DNA from: DAOPXV01 sp964551445
GTDB taxonomy: Bacteria; Muiribacteriota; UBA9980
Reading direction: 5' to 3'
DNA length: 64,000 nucleotides
Assembly: GCA_964551445.1 (NCBI GenBank)
Contig: CAZKCG010000002.1
Coordinates: 62,001 to 126,000, forward strand
Positions 25,964 to 35,467 of the stretch are shown here, in pieces. Made by a program: the position numbers and the translations under genes. The notes beneath the pieces are model-generated. The model was not told the origin of the DNA and searched no databases. It worked only from the letters and a program-made list of their open reading frames with translations. Every line of letters begins with the position of its first letter. Position 1 is the stretch's first letter.

Positions 25964-25992
25964 ATTATAACATTTATTCAAAACAATTAAAA
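25964..25992 (-). promoter_or_regulatory. Possible sigma-70 promoter for the helical protein gene
   Basis: Minus strand TTTTAA (25992-25987), 17-base spacer, perfect TATAAT (25969-25964), about 50 bases before the ATG. The -35 box is poor. The 25912-26246 gap otherwise holds AT-rich DNA and the next gene's promoter, with no further gene. Confidence 0.45.
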
Positions 25993-26186
25993 GGCGGTCT
26001 GCGTGAATTTATTAAAAAAACTTAATATATATTTTTGTGATATTTCAAAAAGCTTATAGTTTATACAAAAAGACGAAAACAAACCTTAATTGTCGGCTTT
26101 ATTGAAAAAATTCAGAGACCGCTTCGGTTGCAATCGATGAAATGCTTCATGATGCGGATTTTTCAATACATTTATCACTATATTTA

Positions 26187-26216
26187 TTGACTTATAGCCC
26201 TCGGTTTTGGTATCAT
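26187..26216 (+). promoter_or_regulatory. Sigma-70 promoter for the metallophosphatase gene
   Basis: TTGACT (26187-26192), 18-base spacer, TATCAT (26211-26216). It lies downstream of an earlier in-frame ATG at 26142 and so supports the start at 26247. Confidence 0.5.
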
Positions 26217-26246
26217 TTCTCTGAAATTCTCAGAAGGGGTAAAAAA

Positions 26247-27815
26247 ATGAAGTATAAAAAAGATCATTGCCTGACCAAAATATTTAATCCCGTTATATTT
26301 ATCATAACCGCTTTTCTTATCGTTTCAAATTTTAATGCAGGCGCGGCCCAAACCGGATACAGGCCTGAAAAAATAACCATATTACACACCAACGATAACC
26401 ATTCGCGGCTTCTGCCTTTCGACAAGCCTGGAGTTGGAAACGATATTGGCGGCATGGCGAGGCGCTATGAATATTTTAAAAGCGTAAAAGCTGAAAATCC
26501 AAATACTCTCATTTTAGACGCAGGCGACATTTTTCAGGGAACGCCTTTTTACACTTTTTTCAAGGGCGAAGCCGACCTTCGCGCATACACTCTCTGCGGT
26601 TATGACGCGGTTGGCTTTGGAAATCACGACCCGGACGACGGCTTTGAAAATCTTTTCAAACAGCTTGAAAAAACAGGGTTTCCTATGCTCTGCTGTAATG
26701 TTTTCAGCGAACGGGACAACAGGCCGGTTTTTCAGCCGTTTAAAATATTCGACCGCGGCGGGATTAAAATAGCGGTCATTGGCGCTATCGGAAAAGACGC
26801 ATGGAATCTTATTTCTAATAAATTCAGAAAAGGATATATTCATTATGACGAAGCGATATTGGTTTCGGAATTAGCCCGCAATTTGAGGCGCCGGGCCGAT
26901 ATCATAGTTTTGCTTTCGCATTCCGGATACGAAGCGGATCTGGCACTGGCCAAAAAGCTTCCGGGTGTGGACGTCATTGTCGGTTCACATTCGCACACGC
27001 TTTTAAAGGAACCCGTGCTCGTTAAAAACGGCTCCAGCAACGGCCCGGGCGGCACGATCGTCGTTCAGGCATTCGAATGCGGCATCTACGTCGGAAAACT
27101 CGATCTTTTCATGGGTCCCGATTCGAGGGTCGCGCGCTATGAAAGCGGTCTGAAACCGATCGATTCGAAGATAGCCGCGAATAAAAAAAGCCTTATATCT
27201 AAACTTATCGACGGGTACAATTCCGAGATCAAAGGCAGGATATCCGAAAAAATAGGCGATTGTGAAACGACCATGACCAATAACGCCGACATGCTTCTCG
27301 GAATAGATATTCCCCTTGGAAGTTACTGCGCGGACGCCATTTTAAAAAGTTCCGGCTGCGATGCCGCGATAATTAATTCTACGACGCTTCGGGACTCGAT
27401 GCCGGCTGGAAAAATTACTATCGAAACGATCCTTAAAATATTGCCGTTTGATAACACCGTTGTGGTTTTTGAGATGAAAGGCGCCGATATTTCAGAAATG
27501 ATGAATTATATCGCCGCTAATTTCGGGAAGAACGAGTCTTTTCAATACGCCGGAATAACTTTTACGCTCGATATGAAAAACAAGGCCGCGCGGGACGTCA
27601 AGATCGGCGGAACAGCCGTTTCAGCTGATAAGGTCTATAAAATAGGAACGCTTTCGTATATCGCTGAAGGCAATCTCGCCGGCGATATATTATTTAAGGA
27701 CGCGGTCTCTAAAAAAGATACGGGCAAAGTTATGCGCGATACCATTATCGATTTCATAAGAGCGAACAATAAAGCTATCGCTCCTGCGCCGGGCAGGATA
27801 AATCTCATCAAATAA
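26247..27815 (+). CDS. 5'-nucleotidase / UshA-type metallophosphatase
   Basis: Exported enzymes of this family remove phosphate from nucleotides or nucleotide sugars outside the cytoplasm, using two metal ions. 522 residues from the ATG at 26247, chosen because AGAAGGGG lies 8 bases before it and a signal peptide follows (hydrophobic core FNPVIFIITAFLIVSNF, then GAAQT). Metal-site motifs: HTNDNHSR, DAGDIFQGTP, GNHDPDDG (a variant of GNHEFD), LLSHSGYEAD and VGSHSHT. The C-terminal substrate domain runs from about residue 340 (DIPLGSYCADAILKSSG, NSTTLRDSMPAG). The earlier in-frame ATG at 26142 would add a Leu/Tyr-rich stretch upstream of the promoter and is rejected. Confidence 0.9.
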   Translation: MKYKKDHCLTKIFNPVIFIITAFLIVSNFNAGAAQTGYRPEKITILHTNDNHSRLLPFDKPGVGNDIGGMARRYEYFKSVKAENPNTLILDAGDIFQGTPFYTFFKGEADLRAYTLCGYDAVGFGNHDPDDGFENLFKQLEKTGFPMLCCNVFSERDNRPVFQPFKIFDRGGIKIAVIGAIGKDAWNLISNKFRKGYIHYDEAILVSELARNLRRRADIIVLLSHSGYEADLALAKKLPGVDVIVGSHSHTLLKEPVLVKNGSSNGPGGTIVVQAFECGIYVGKLDLFMGPDSRVARYESGLKPIDSKIAANKKSLISKLIDGYNSEIKGRISEKIGDCETTMTNNADMLLGIDIPLGSYCADAILKSSGCDAAIINSTTLRDSMPAGKITIETILKILPFDNTVVVFEMKGADISEMMNYIAANFGKNESFQYAGITFTLDMKNKAARDVKIGGTAVSADKVYKIGTLSYIAEGNLAGDILFKDAVSKKDTGKVMRDTIIDFIRANNKAIAPAPGRINLIK

Positions 27816-27941
27816 ACGAGTGATTTTTTTATGAAGCAGGATCTAAATTAACCCTGGAAATAAGATCAACAAAAGTGATTTAAAGGCCGTGGAATTGATC
27901 TGAAAAAGATAATTGCGGTTCTCTATAAGACGATCTTCGTA

Positions 27942-28697
27942 TTATAATTTTTCGCCGATCTCGACGCGCGTTTCGTGTTTTTTAACGACCGCTCCGCCGT
28001 ATCCGTCGTTTATCAATTTTCTTATTTCTTTTTTGAAGCGGCCTTTGTATTCTTCACGCATTGAGATATGGTCTGAAAAGGTGAAGATGAGATCGATGTA
28101 TTCGTCAGCGGTAAATCGCTGTTCCCATTGCGCGCTTTTTTTGCATAAAATTTTAAAATAAGACGGGTCTATATGTCTAAGTTTTTCCTTCGAGTCACTT
28201 CCGTCCGTTTTGCGTTCAATGCCGGCGGATTCGTATATAGGCTGAGATTCAAGGAAAAATCCTTCGTCGAGGCCGGTGTGGTGATGCCCGATGAGCGCGA
28301 AACGGCCTTCTTTTTTTAAAAGTTCGCAAACTTTCATATTTCCGGCCGGCTGTTTGATCCAGTGATAGGCGGCGGCCGAAAATATAAGGTCGAATGAAGC
28401 GGGTTTTAGTTGAATATCTTCAAAATGCGACTGTTTGAAGGTTATATCAGGGAAATCCAGAAATTTATTTTTCGCGATGTTGATAAGATTCGCGCCGATA
28501 TCGACACATTCGATAGACGCGCCGGAAGAAGCGAAAAGTGCCGTCGCTTTTCCGGTGCCGCATCCTATCTCGAGAAGTTTTTTTCCGGGGGCGATCAAAA
28601 TATATTCGTTGATGAGGTTTCTGATCCAATCCGGATATCCGGGCCGTGCGCGGTCATATTGGGCCGCGCACAGATCGAATGTTTCATTTCTTTCCAT
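27942..28697 (-). CDS. Class I SAM-dependent methyltransferase
   Basis: 251 residues. The SAM-binding motif LLEIGCGTGKATALF lies near residues 39-53, with the acidic end of strand 2 in ECVDIGANLI and a YHWIK segment after motif IV; this matches the trans-aconitate/ubiquinone-like methyltransferase group (Methyltransf_11/25). The substrate is not known. It starts 23 bases after the end of the molybdenum hydroxylase large subunit on the same strand and so is probably the last gene of that operon; a functional link is not shown. The 126 bases between it and the metallophosphatase stop contain nothing clear. Confidence 0.82.
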   Translation of the reverse strand: MERNETFDLCAAQYDRARPGYPDWIRNLINEYILIAPGKKLLEIGCGTGKATALFASSGASIECVDIGANLINIAKNKFLDFPDITFKQSHFEDIQLKPASFDLIFSAAAYHWIKQPAGNMKVCELLKKEGRFALIGHHHTGLDEGFFLESQPIYESAGIERKTDGSDSKEKLRHIDPSYFKILCKKSAQWEQRFTADEYIDLIFTFSDHISMREEYKGRFKKEIRKLINDGYGGAVVKKHETRVEIGEKL

Positions 28698-28720
28698 ATT
28701 AAGAAGCCTTAAAACCCGAT

Positions 28721-31081
28721 TTATTTTTTATCCAGAAGAGCGAAAAGGACCTTTTCAGATGTTATCGGAAGTTCGCGGATGCGGGCGCCGCAGGCGTCGT
28801 CGATGGCGTTAGCCACGGCGGGAGCGGGACCGTCAACGGGAATTTCAGATACTGATTTAACTCCGTAAGGGCCTGTCGGTTCGTATGTTTCGATTATATG
28901 CGTGAACATTTGAGGCATATCAAGCGAGGTCGGCATCTTGTAATCGAGGAAATTCGGATTTTGCATGACGCCTTTCGAGTCGAACTTCATTTCTTCCGTC
29001 ATAGCGTAACCGAGTCCCATGTGAACGCCGCCTTCTACCTGGCCTTCGGCCATGAGAGGATTGACGGCGACGCCGCAGTCGACCGCGGCCGAGAATTTTG
29101 TGACGGTTACTTTTCCCGTCTCGGTGTCGACCTCGACCTCGCAGCCCTGAACGGCGAACGGAGGCGGGCAGTCGTAGGTGATATGTGAATCGCAGCCCAT
29201 TATCTGGAACTGGTCTTCCTTATAAAGCGAGAAAAGCGCGACGTCCTGATATGATACGGTTTTTTTCGTCTTTTTAGAATGAACGGCCGAGTCCTTGCAG
29301 AAAACGTCCTCGACCTTTTCGCCGAGAAGTCTCGCGCCGACCTCGGCTATCTGTACGAGGCATTTATGGGCGGCTTTGGTTACGGCCATGCCTGAGATGA
29401 ATGTCGTCGACGAAGCGTATGCGCCAACGTCGAAGGGGGTCATGTCCGTATCGGAAGAATAGACTATTATTTTGGAAGTGGACGTATGGAGAGCTTCAGC
29501 GGCCATCTGGGCAAGGATCGTGTCGGATCCGGTTCCAAGGTCCGTCGCGCCGCAGAGGAGGTTGAACGAACCGTCGTCGTTCATCTTGATGGAAGCCGCG
29601 CCCATGTCGACGCCGGGGATGCCTGTGCCGTGCATTACCATAGCAAGTCCGAGGCCTTTTTTGATGTGGCTTTTTTTATTTTCAACGGCGAATTGTTTCT
29701 TCTTGTTGTGCCAGTCGAGGTCTTTCATGACCTTATCGAGGCATTGCTGCATTCCGCAGGTTTTAAGCGTCTGCATGAAGCCTTCGCGGCCTTCGCCGAG
29801 AGCGCGGGTAAGAGTGAGCTCGTCGCCTACGCCAACCTGGTTCTTCTGCCTGAACACTATGGGGTCGAAACCGAGTTTTTTTGCGCATTCTTCCATGTGC
29901 GAATCGAGGGCGAAATAGCCCTGCGGGCCGCCATAACCGCGCATAGCTCCGGCGACGGGGAGGTTAGTGTAAACTATCGTGGCTTCGAAGAAAACGTTTG
30001 GCGTTTTATAGAGGCAGAGCGCTTTAGAACCGGTGTTGCATTGAACGGTCAGGGCGTGCGCTCCGTAAGCGCCTGTGTTGGCTATGAGTTTCATTGAAAG
30101 AGCGTTTAAAGTTCCGTCTTTCATGAAGCCTGATTTTATTTTTAATATCTGAGGGTGTCTGGTGCGCGAGGACATGAATTCTTCAGCGCGCGTGTATTCA
30201 AGCCTTACGGCTTTTTTAGTGAGGTGCGTAAGCATTGCGCATGCGTCTTCGGTTATGATCTCCTGTTTGACGCCGAACGATCCGCCGGTTCTGGGTTTTA
30301 TAACGCGGACCTTCTGGACGGGTATTCCGAGGACTTTAGCGACGATCCTTCTCGAATGGAAAGGGACCTGCGTTGAGGTATATATTATAAGGCGGTCGTT
30401 CTCGTCGTAATAGGTTATGGAAACATGCGGTTCGACGGGGGCGTGCTGGACGTATTGAACCGAATATTCGTTCTCGAATACATGATCGGATTCTTTGAAG
30501 CCTTTTTCAACGTCGCCTACGGCCGCTTTTACGTGAGAGGCGATGTTTTTATTTTTGTCGTGGATGCCTGTTGCGTCGTTTTCGTCGTGAATTACGGGAG
30601 CGTCTTTTTTCGTGGATTCGCGCATGTCTAAAATAGCGGGTAAAACCTGATATTCGACTTTTATAAGTTCAAGCGCGTATTTAGCTATTTCGGGTGTTTC
30701 GGCGACTACCGCGCATACCTTGTCTCCGACGTAGCGGACCTTCATATCAAAGAGAACGGTGTCATAAGGAGAAGGCTCGGGATAATTCTGTCCGGCGGTC
30801 GTATAAGGGACGCGCGGAACGTTCTCGTGAGAGAAAACGCCAAGAACGCCGGGAAGCTTCAACGCTTCGGAAGCGTCTATTTTTTTTATTATGGCGTGAG
30901 CGTGCGGAGAATGCATTATTTTAGCGTGATATAATTTATCTACTGGCATTTTTATGTCGTCAACGTAGAGAGCTTTGCCGCGGGCTATTTTGTCTCCGTC
31001 AACCTTTCTTTTATTCTGGCCGACCTCGCTGAGGGTCTTTCTGAGTTTTTCGTTATCTATTAAAAATTCGTTCTTACTCAT
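28721..31081 (-). CDS. Molybdenum hydroxylase large subunit (xanthine dehydrogenase family)
   Basis: 786 residues, usual length for the molybdopterin-binding subunit. Visible: the N-terminal domain (KIMHSPHAHAIIKKID), the cofactor regions with TGGSFGVKQE, AMRGYGGPQ and GATDLGTGSD, and near the C-terminus SEIPVDGPAPAVANAI, where the Glu corresponds to the catalytic glutamate of GEPP/GEG motifs. Such enzymes hydroxylate aldehydes, purines, nicotinate or aromatic CoA esters, or dehydroxylate the last of these. The exact substrate is open. It follows the 2Fe-2S subunit by 18 bases. The family is molybdenum-dependent, but no molybdenum cofactor genes lie in the window. Confidence 0.9.
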   Translation of the reverse strand: MSKNEFLIDNEKLRKTLSEVGQNKRKVDGDKIARGKALYVDDIKMPVDKLYHAKIMHSPHAHAIIKKIDASEALKLPGVLGVFSHENVPRVPYTTAGQNYPEPSPYDTVLFDMKVRYVGDKVCAVVAETPEIAKYALELIKVEYQVLPAILDMRESTKKDAPVIHDENDATGIHDKNKNIASHVKAAVGDVEKGFKESDHVFENEYSVQYVQHAPVEPHVSITYYDENDRLIIYTSTQVPFHSRRIVAKVLGIPVQKVRVIKPRTGGSFGVKQEIITEDACAMLTHLTKKAVRLEYTRAEEFMSSRTRHPQILKIKSGFMKDGTLNALSMKLIANTGAYGAHALTVQCNTGSKALCLYKTPNVFFEATIVYTNLPVAGAMRGYGGPQGYFALDSHMEECAKKLGFDPIVFRQKNQVGVGDELTLTRALGEGREGFMQTLKTCGMQQCLDKVMKDLDWHNKKKQFAVENKKSHIKKGLGLAMVMHGTGIPGVDMGAASIKMNDDGSFNLLCGATDLGTGSDTILAQMAAEALHTSTSKIIVYSSDTDMTPFDVGAYASSTTFISGMAVTKAAHKCLVQIAEVGARLLGEKVEDVFCKDSAVHSKKTKKTVSYQDVALFSLYKEDQFQIMGCDSHITYDCPPPFAVQGCEVEVDTETGKVTVTKFSAAVDCGVAVNPLMAEGQVEGGVHMGLGYAMTEEMKFDSKGVMQNPNFLDYKMPTSLDMPQMFTHIIETYEPTGPYGVKSVSEIPVDGPAPAVANAIDDACGARIRELPITSEKVLFALLDKK

Positions 31082-31099
31082 TATTCATACACCGTCCGT

Positions 31100-31567
31100 T
31101 TATTTTCCTTTTGATATTTCTTTAGCTGCCGCTAATACGGCCTCGACCGGCTTTTTATAACCCGTGCATCTGCAGAAGTTACCCGAAAGGGCGTCTTTTA
31201 CGTCCTCGAGTTTCGGGTTCGCGTTCTTCATAAGAAGAGCGTGGGCGGACAGGAGCATTCCAGGCGTGCAGTAGCCGCACTGTATGGCGCCCATCTCGAT
31301 GAATTTTTCCTGAAGGATCGATATTTTTCCGTCTTTTTCAAGGCCTTCGCAGGTTATTACAGAAGCGTCCTCGGCTTTTACGGCCGGGTATATGCATGTG
31401 TTGACGGTGCTGCCGTTTAAAATAACCGTGCACGCGCCGCACTCGCCGGTTTCGCATCCGTGCTTGACGGATGTATAACCGTTATGGCGAAGTACGTCCA
31501 TAAGTGTGTCTTTAATATCTATTTCAAAGGTTTTGCGTTCGCCGTTCAATGTAAGATTGAGTTTCAT
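31100..31567 (-). CDS. Molybdenum hydroxylase 2Fe-2S subunit
   Basis: 155 residues with both expected clusters: the plant-type ferredoxin motif (GCETGECGACTVIL, near residues 38-51) and the second helical cluster (CGYCTPGM and CRCTGYKKP). It passes electrons from the molybdenum site to FAD. The start codon overlaps the FAD subunit stop by one base, indicating translational coupling. Length and motif order are normal for the family. Confidence 0.93.
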   Translation of the reverse strand: MKLNLTLNGERKTFEIDIKDTLMDVLRHNGYTSVKHGCETGECGACTVILNGSTVNTCIYPAVKAEDASVITCEGLEKDGKISILQEKFIEMGAIQCGYCTPGMLLSAHALLMKNANPKLEDVKDALSGNFCRCTGYKKPVEAVLAAAKEISKGK

Positions 31568-32439
31568 TAGAATTTACCTCCAGCGTTGAGATATGCTTCC
31601 TCTATAAGTCTCGCGGCGAGGACTCTTGCGAGCCGTCCGCGGTATTTTGCCGACGCGCGGATGTCGGATTTGGGATCTATTGATTTAGAGACCGTTTCAC
31701 AGGCGGCCGCGATAACTTCTTTTGTAAGAAGCTTGCCTTCGAGTTCCTTTTCGACTTCCAGGCATCTTACGGTCTTGGGAGCGACCGAACCCATGGCGAG
31801 GCGGACCGTCGCGACTTTTTTGTCGTCGGAAAGTTCGATCATCGCCGCGCCGTTCACGAGGGCTATGTCGACTTCCGTGCGCCCGAATTTAACGAATGAA
31901 AATCCGCTTTTGGCGGGAGCATTTGGGATCTCGATCTCGGTTATGAGTTCGAGGGCGCCGATGGCTGACTGGCGTTTGGAAATAAAAAACGAGTCTATGG
32001 CGAATTCTTTCTTTTCTTTGCCGATGACGTGGATCTTAGCGTCGAGCGCCATAAGAGCAGGGGCGAGATCGGAAGAAGGCCAGGCGGAAGCCAAATTTCC
32101 GCCTATGGTCGCGACGTTTCTTATCTGAACGGAAACGAACCTGCCGGCCGCTTTTGAAAGTATTCCGTCAGCGTGGTCCATCAGGGAAGGATTATGCTGT
32201 ATTTCAGCTATTGTCGTGGTGGAGCCGATCCTGATGCTTTTTTTATCTTTTTTTATGTAAGAAAGCCCTGCTTTGGTAATGTCTATGAGATTTTTGACCT
32301 GTTTTTTCGGCGGCGCCGAAACGAGAAGGTCTGTCCCGCCCGCTATAACTTCCGAATCGGGTTCCTGGGTCATCATATGAACCGCGTCTTCGGCGTTTTT
32401 AGGCCAGTAGTATTTTTTTAATTCCCTGATATATTGCAC
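31567..32439 (-). CDS. Molybdenum hydroxylase FAD-binding subunit
   Basis: 290 residues from a GTG start at 32439. GGAGG lies 6 bases before this GTG, while the longer reading frame to 32490 would begin close to the promoter without a ribosome site. The FAD motifs AGGTDLL and TIGGNLASAWP are present, followed by the CO-dehydrogenase-type C-terminal domain. It is the first gene of the operon FAD subunit - 2Fe-2S subunit - Mo subunit - methyltransferase. The final acceptor could be NAD, ferredoxin or quinone. Confidence 0.9.
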   Translation of the reverse strand: MQYIRELKKYYWPKNAEDAVHMMTQEPDSEVIAGGTDLLVSAPPKKQVKNLIDITKAGLSYIKKDKKSIRIGSTTTIAEIQHNPSLMDHADGILSKAAGRFVSVQIRNVATIGGNLASAWPSSDLAPALMALDAKIHVIGKEKKEFAIDSFFISKRQSAIGALELITEIEIPNAPAKSGFSFVKFGRTEVDIALVNGAAMIELSDDKKVATVRLAMGSVAPKTVRCLEVEKELEGKLLTKEVIAAACETVSKSIDPKSDIRASAKYRGRLARVLAARLIEEAYLNAGGKF

Positions 32440-32476
32440 AAAATACCTCCATACCTGATGTTTTTTTGTTCGCTTT

Positions 32477-32505
32477 ATTATAACAAACATTGGCGTTTAA
32501 ATCAA
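32477..32505 (-). promoter_or_regulatory. Sigma-70 promoter for the molybdenum hydroxylase operon
   Basis: Minus strand TTGATT (32505-32500), 17-base spacer, perfect TATAAT (32482-32477). It is back-to-back with the promoter of the TIM-barrel gene, 30 bases away. Confidence 0.7.
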
Positions 32506-32535
32506 TAATTTTATGCGTTGAAACAAAATAAGTTC

Positions 32536-32564
32536 TTGACATATTTTAAAAGAAAAACTAAAAT
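32536..32564 (+). promoter_or_regulatory. Sigma-70 promoter for the TIM-barrel isomerase gene
   Basis: Perfect TTGACA (32536-32541), 17-base spacer, TAAAAT (32559-32564). The gene starts 39 bases after the -10 box. Confidence 0.75.
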
Positions 32565-32603
32565 GTAACACAAAATTTGATTCAAAAGAGTGATTAAAAA
32601 ATA

Positions 32604-33506
32604 ATGAAAATAGGAATTTCAACCTCGTTTTTCTGGAAAGCCTCCGACCGTATAATCGAACATCTCGAAAAAATAAAAAGATCCGGATTTGAAACGATAG
32701 AGCTCGACTGCCACAACATGTATCATCATATGACGCCCGAACTCGCGAAGCGGATATCCGACATTTTGAAAAGCGGTGACATAAGCATTTCGAGCGTTCA
32801 TATGCCTTATCAGTTTCCCATATCGTCGCCGGATGAAAAGGATTTTTCAGCCGCTCTGGCCTCTTATGAACATCTTATCGAAGATATTTTCCCTTATTTT
32901 CAAAAGAATTTCACGGAGGGCCCCGTCCTTGTTTTTCATCCCGGGGTCCATGCCGACAGGATATCGCGCGACAGGCAGATGAAATGTTTTGAGAAAGCCG
33001 TTTTGCGGCTGGATAAAGCCGTTCCGGATGACGGCCGTTTCGTCATCGCCTTTGAAAATATGCTCACTTCTCATTTCGGCTGTTCGAAAACCGAACTTGA
33101 CGCGATACTTTCATTAGCCAGAAGCGTATTCAAAGTATCTAAAACCGGCATCTGCTTTGATTCCTGCCATTGTTCCTATGACCATCCGGCACATGATTTC
33201 CTCGAAAAAATAGCCGGCGAAGTAGTTTCAACGCATCTTTCCGACAATTACAAACAATCCGACGGCGAGTTTCACGCTATTCCAATGAGCCTCATTCATT
33301 CCAGGATCGACTGGCGGAAGGTTATTTCGATACTTGACGGAAGGCTTCAGACCGCCATATTCGAATTAAGCAAGCCGCCGCAGGTAAGGTCGGAAACCTA
33401 TCTGAAAATGGCGAAAGCCGTCGCTTGCGACCTTTTAACGCATCTGGTCCCGAAAGATAAAACGGAAGATGAAGAGCCGGCTGAACGCGAAGATGCAATC
33501 AGATAG
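32604..33506 (+). CDS. Sugar phosphate isomerase/epimerase-like TIM-barrel protein
   Basis: 300 residues of the xylose isomerase/AP endonuclease 2 superfamily. Typical features: N-terminal KIGISTSFFW strand, metal-site candidates in FAFENM-like segment (FVIAFENM), FDSCHCSYDHP and VSTHLSDNYKQSDGEFHAIP. These enzymes bind a divalent metal and act on sugars, inositols or DNA; the substrate is not predictable here. The C-terminal 20 residues are acidic. The ribosome site is weak. It may share a transcript with pepT 54 bases downstream. Confidence 0.75.
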   Translation: MKIGISTSFFWKASDRIIEHLEKIKRSGFETIELDCHNMYHHMTPELAKRISDILKSGDISISSVHMPYQFPISSPDEKDFSAALASYEHLIEDIFPYFQKNFTEGPVLVFHPGVHADRISRDRQMKCFEKAVLRLDKAVPDDGRFVIAFENMLTSHFGCSKTELDAILSLARSVFKVSKTGICFDSCHCSYDHPAHDFLEKIAGEVVSTHLSDNYKQSDGEFHAIPMSLIHSRIDWRKVISILDGRLQTAIFELSKPPQVRSETYLKMAKAVACDLLTHLVPKDKTEDEEPAEREDAIR

Positions 33507-33560
33507 TATATGAAAAATAGAATATTCTAAAAAAATTGAAAATAATGAAGGAGAACTGCA

Positions 33561-34820
33561 ATGAAAAAAGGATTCGATATAAAAAATGACGCGGTCGAAA
33601 GATTCGTCAGATACGCGAAGATAAATACCCAGTCAAAAGACGGCGCCGCTGATACGCCTTCGACCCCATGTCAGCACGACCTGGCACAAATTTTACATGA
33701 CGAGCTTAAAGCCTTCGGAATAAAAGATGTTACCTACGATAAAAAACACTGCTATGTTTACGCCTTCATTCCGTCTAACAGGCCCGGGAAAAAAGCGGGT
33801 TCCAAGATCGCTCCTATAGCTTTTATAGCGCACATGGACACGTCGCCCGAGTCTTCCGGAAAAGGCGTCAAGCCGTGCATTCATAAAAATTATGACGGAA
33901 AGACCATAAAATATCCGGCCAACAAAGATCTTACTCTCTCGCCCAAAGAATCGCCTCAGCTTATGGACGAGATCGGCCATGAGATAATAACATCCGACGG
34001 CACTACGCTTTTAGGCGCAGACGATAAGGCGGGCGTGGCTGAAATAATGACGGCTGTTCGCGTGATGACCGAAGCCGGCCCGGCCGTCGAACACGGCGAC
34101 ATCTATATCGTTTTCACGCCTGATGAAGAGGTCGGCAACGGCACCGCTAATTTCGACAAAAAATTATGCAGGGCTAAATTCGGATATACGCTCGACGGCG
34201 AGGACGCGGGAGAATTAAACTGTGAAACCTTCAACGCGCGTCAGGCGATAGTCGAGTTCACGGGCGTCAACACTCATCCCGGAACCGCTTTCGGCCGCAT
34301 GAAAAACACGATATACGCAATGGCCTCTCTGATCTCGAAGATACCCAAAAACATGCGTCCAGAAACGACGAAGGAACGGACCGGATTTTTCCATCCGCTC
34401 GAAGCCGAATCTGCCGTCGAACACTCGAAGATAAAAATGATAATCCGTGATTTCGACGAAAATAAGATGGACGCGAAATGTAAAAAGTTAGGCGAAATAG
34501 TTAAATCCGTCCAGAAAGAATTTTCGGGCGTTAAAATAAAACTTACGATAAAAGATCAATATCAGAACATGGGCGTAATAATAAAGAAACACCCTCATTT
34601 CATGAAACTGACCGAGCAGGCCGTTAAGGATACCGGATTGAAGCCTTTTTACAGGGCTATACGCGGCGGCACTGACGGCGCGCGCCTCACTTTCATGGGC
34701 CTTCCGACGCTTAACCTTTTCGCCGGAATGTTCAACCCTCACAGCAAAAATGAGTGGGCTTCGGTCCGGACGATGGAACTTGCGGTAAAAGCCATCGTTA
34801 ACATAGCAAAACTCGCTTAA
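33561..34820 (+). CDS. pepT: Peptidase T (tripeptide aminopeptidase)
   Basis: A cytoplasmic zinc exopeptidase of the M20 family that removes the N-terminal residue from tripeptides. 419 residues, close to the usual 405-410. Metal and catalytic motifs are intact: HMDTSPESSGKG, LGADDKAGVAE, FTPDEEVGNG (catalytic and ligand Glu), LDGEDAGELNCETFNA, and the C-terminal GGTDGARLT and NPHSKNEW. A strong AAGGAG ribosome site precedes it. Confidence 0.93.
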   Translation: MKKGFDIKNDAVERFVRYAKINTQSKDGAADTPSTPCQHDLAQILHDELKAFGIKDVTYDKKHCYVYAFIPSNRPGKKAGSKIAPIAFIAHMDTSPESSGKGVKPCIHKNYDGKTIKYPANKDLTLSPKESPQLMDEIGHEIITSDGTTLLGADDKAGVAEIMTAVRVMTEAGPAVEHGDIYIVFTPDEEVGNGTANFDKKLCRAKFGYTLDGEDAGELNCETFNARQAIVEFTGVNTHPGTAFGRMKNTIYAMASLISKIPKNMRPETTKERTGFFHPLEAESAVEHSKIKMIIRDFDENKMDAKCKKLGEIVKSVQKEFSGVKIKLTIKDQYQNMGVIIKKHPHFMKLTEQAVKDTGLKPFYRAIRGGTDGARLTFMGLPTLNLFAGMFNPHSKNEWASVRTMELAVKAIVNIAKLA

Positions 34821-34831
34821 GACAAATTTTT

Positions 34832-35467
34832 ATGGATAAAATAACGGTACACTGTTTTAAATGCGGCGCCGCCTGCGCTGAAGGACTTGAATATTGCGAA
34901 TTTTGCGGAGAAAAAATAAAGGCGCCGGAAGTTTTGGTGCCTTTGCCTCCCCTTTCTTCCGCTATTCCCGCTGTTGAGAAATCCGCCGCGCCGCCGCTTA
35001 AAATGCCTGAAAAAATAATCGAAGCCTTTGAGTTCGATTTTGTGAGAGCAACGCAGCGGACCATTCTCATAATGCTCTCAGGCGTTTTTCTTTTTTTATG
35101 TCCCGTCCCCGTGCCTTATTACTATAAAGTGCTGGCCGCAGTATCGGCGCTGCTGGGATTGTGGGCGCCTGTCTGGTTCCGCGCGTTCGGCATGGCGGCG
35201 ATGTTTTGGGCGTTATGGATGATCGTTTGGGTTTATGAGCTCGGTTCTGCCGCCAGGCAGCTTTTTACGGAAAAAGACTATTATTCGCAGGGCGCTAAGG
35301 GCCCGATCCCCGAATGGGCCCTTTTTAAAAAGACCTTATTTCAATCCTTGTCAGGGTTCGAATGGGTCTGTCTTTTTGCGGCCGCGTCCGGCGCGGCATA
35401 TATTTTCTGGGTAGGTTTTTATGCCTTTAAATTAAGGTCCGTCAAAAAAGCCGGTGTTAAAAAATGA
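34832..35467 (+). CDS. Zinc-ribbon membrane protein, unknown
   Basis: 211 residues. An N-terminal zinc ribbon (CFKCGAACAEGLEYCEFCG, two CxxC pairs within residues 8-26) is followed by a Pro-rich linker and about four hydrophobic segments (for example TILIMLSGVFLFLC, LAAVSALLGLWAP and VCLFAAASGAAYIFWV). It starts 11 bases after pepT and its end overlaps the DUF4846 gene by 4 bases. Not recognised beyond the zinc ribbon. Confidence 0.7.
   Translation: MDKITVHCFKCGAACAEGLEYCEFCGEKIKAPEVLVPLPPLSSAIPAVEKSAAPPLKMPEKIIEAFEFDFVRATQRTILIMLSGVFLFLCPVPVPYYYKVLAAVSALLGLWAPVWFRAFGMAAMFWALWMIVWVYELGSAARQLFTEKDYYSQGAKGPIPEWALFKKTLFQSLSGFEWVCLFAAASGAAYIFWVGFYAFKLRSVKKAGVKK

Noticed and set aside
26142..26246. 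An N-terminal extension of the metallophosphatase
   Set aside because: A promoter lies inside it, it has no ribosome site, and the signal peptide begins only at 26247.
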